From: SAR202 cluster bacterium AC-647-N09_OGT_505m
Lineage (GTDB): Bacteria; Chloroflexota; Dehalococcoidia; UBA2985
DNA: 28,136 nucleotides
Direction of reading: 5' to 3'
Assembly (NCBI GenBank): GCA_009391225.1
Contig: VEXC01000014.1
Span: forward strand, 1-28,136
Shown here: positions 27,228 through 28,136 of the stretch, one piece after another
Numbering within the stretch: the first letter of the stretch is position 1
How the letters are laid out: each line of letters opens with the position of its first letter
The notes under the pieces: model-generated
Database searches by the model: none
What the model saw: the letters and a program-made list of their open reading frames with translations, nothing else
What the model was told of the DNA's origin: nothing
Program-made: the position numbers and the translations under genes

Positions 27228-28016
27228 ATGAAGCTAAAGTTCTTACTGCTACTCCTGTTACCCGCGGCATTCATATTGGTGCTAGCGGCTTGCGGTGGTA
27301 CTCAAACGGCCGATACCCAGACAGCGCCTAAAGCCACATTGGTGTCTGAGGTAGAAGTTTTGCCATCCCCTACGGCGGAAGCTCCGCAGCCAGAACCAAC
27401 AAAACCCCCAGTTCCTACCGAGACGGCATATTCAGAAACTCCCACCCCATCTCCCACAACAACCTCTATACCAACGCCGACTTCAACCCCGATGCCAACT
27501 TCAACACCACTGCCGATACCTACCAACACGCCCACTCAAGTGCCACCTACCCCAACACCCATCCTGTACACCAAGGTCGATTCTTTCGGCTTTACACTAA
27601 CGATTGATGGTGAAGTTGATGTTGAGAGTTCAGGGTTGCTCGGAGACGACGCAAGCACCAGTGAAGGCATAATATTCTTTGACTATAGCGGGGCAAATTC
27701 TATCCTCTTGTGGTTTGAAGATAGCGACTCCGATATAGATGCAGTGTTGTCTGATAATTACACCTCTCTTGTTGAGTCACAACCTGATCTGACTGTTTCG
27801 TTAATTAATGAGGGGGATGTGACAGTAGGATCATATGTAGGACAATATCTTACTTTTATTACAAATAGTGCATCTGGCGACAGTGGTGGGGGTATTATCG
27901 GATCTTGGCGATGCCCGCCTGGAACAACTTTCGCTTTAACGGTGACAGGGTCTGATGCTGCGGTAGTGCAGATAAGATTCAAGAGACTGCTGGATGGATT
28001 CGCTTGTGTTTCATGA
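27228..28016 (+). CDS. Lipoprotein with Thr/Pro-rich stalk and a beta-type C-terminal domain
   Basis: The protein is 262 residues from ATG 27228. An upstream in-frame ATG at 27186 is less likely because the signal peptide starts at the second. Residues 1-21 are a lipoprotein signal (MKLKFLLLLLLP) ending in the lipobox LAAC, with lipidated C22. Residues 35-120 form a low-complexity stalk of the TPTP/PTSTP type, common on Chloroflexota surface proteins. The C-terminal domain (about 120-262) is rich in beta-type sequence, with segments such as DSFGFTLTIDGEV. I do not recognise its family. It is probably anchored outside the cell membrane. The next gene begins 34 bases later on the same strand. 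Confidence 0.8.
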   Translation: MKLKFLLLLLLPAAFILVLAACGGTQTADTQTAPKATLVSEVEVLPSPTAEAPQPEPTKPPVPTETAYSETPTPSPTTTSIPTPTSTPMPTSTPLPIPTNTPTQVPPTPTPILYTKVDSFGFTLTIDGEVDVESSGLLGDDASTSEGIIFFDYSGANSILLWFEDSDSDIDAVLSDNYTSLVESQPDLTVSLINEGDVTVGSYVGQYLTFITNSASGDSGGGIIGSWRCPPGTTFALTVTGSDAAVVQIRFKRLLDGFACVS

Positions 28017-28050
28017 CTTCAGAAGGTATGTGACTCAGAGGGGTAAGGTA

Positions 28051-28136
28051 ATGAAAATAGTCAACTATGTTGTGGTATTCATACTTTTGCTCGCTTTGAC
28101 GCTACCTGGCCCTGTCCTTGCACAGCACGAGGAAGG
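28051..28136 (+). CDS. Start of a secreted or exported protein (partial)
   Basis: ATG at 28051 is preceded by GGGGTAAGG. The visible residues are a classical signal peptide: MKIVNYV, a hydrophobic core VVFILLLALTLP and a cleavage site at VLA-Q. The gene continues past the right edge, so its function is unknown. It is likely co-transcribed with the lipoprotein gene. Confidence 0.7.
   Translation, partial: MKIVNYVVVFILLLALTLPGPVLAQHEE

Overview
The window looks like a chromosomal segment of a Chloroflexota bacterium, most likely Dehalococcoidia-like (possibly SAR202-type). This is inferred from the form of RpoB and RpoC, a 23S rRNA gene with no 16S or 5S beside it, and a surface lipoprotein with a Thr/Pro-rich stalk. 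No 16S rRNA gene is present to settle the taxonomy. Base composition is moderate and genes lie on both strands.

Positions 1-6130 are a run of minus-strand metabolic and stress genes. They are a YeiH-type membrane transporter, a zinc-ribbon/Yip1-like membrane protein, the two electron transfer flavoprotein subunits (etfB then etfA), and a tandem pair of hemerythrin-like proteins.

Positions 6612-10070 are a minus-strand stable RNA unit. It has a strong promoter, a leader hairpin with a U-tract or boxA-like sequence, a 36-base processing stem enclosing a complete 23S rRNA gene, a 3' trailer with a hairpin and a tRNA-like half, initiator tRNA-fMet, and an intrinsic terminator. No 5S rRNA was found.

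Positions 10357-13342 are a minus-strand three-gene operon: a zinc-lobe medium-chain dehydrogenase, a stand-alone pyruvate phosphate dikinase-type ATP-grasp domain, and a SAM methyltransferase. The operon diverges from rpoB-rpoC (13722-21759). RpoB ends in an Asp-Leu hexanucleotide repeat. RpoC carries a 52-residue tandem duplication and a second short duplication just after the catalytic NADFDGD region.

Positions 21837-26931 form an accessory region anchored on a tRNA-Val(GAC) gene. The 3' half of that tRNA and its flanking sequence recur twice more, about 3.0 and 5.0 kb downstream, as direct repeats with increasing decay. Fragments of an HTH gene and of a tyrosine-recombinase N-terminal domain lie at these repeats. 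The cargo is a cytosine-5 DNA methyltransferase with a Vsr endonuclease, an elongator-type tRNA-Met, a Cas4/RecB-like nuclease with two Cys pairs, and a small methyltransferase. This is best read as stacked, decayed integrative elements at one tRNA.

The window ends with a lipoprotein gene and the start of a secreted protein gene.
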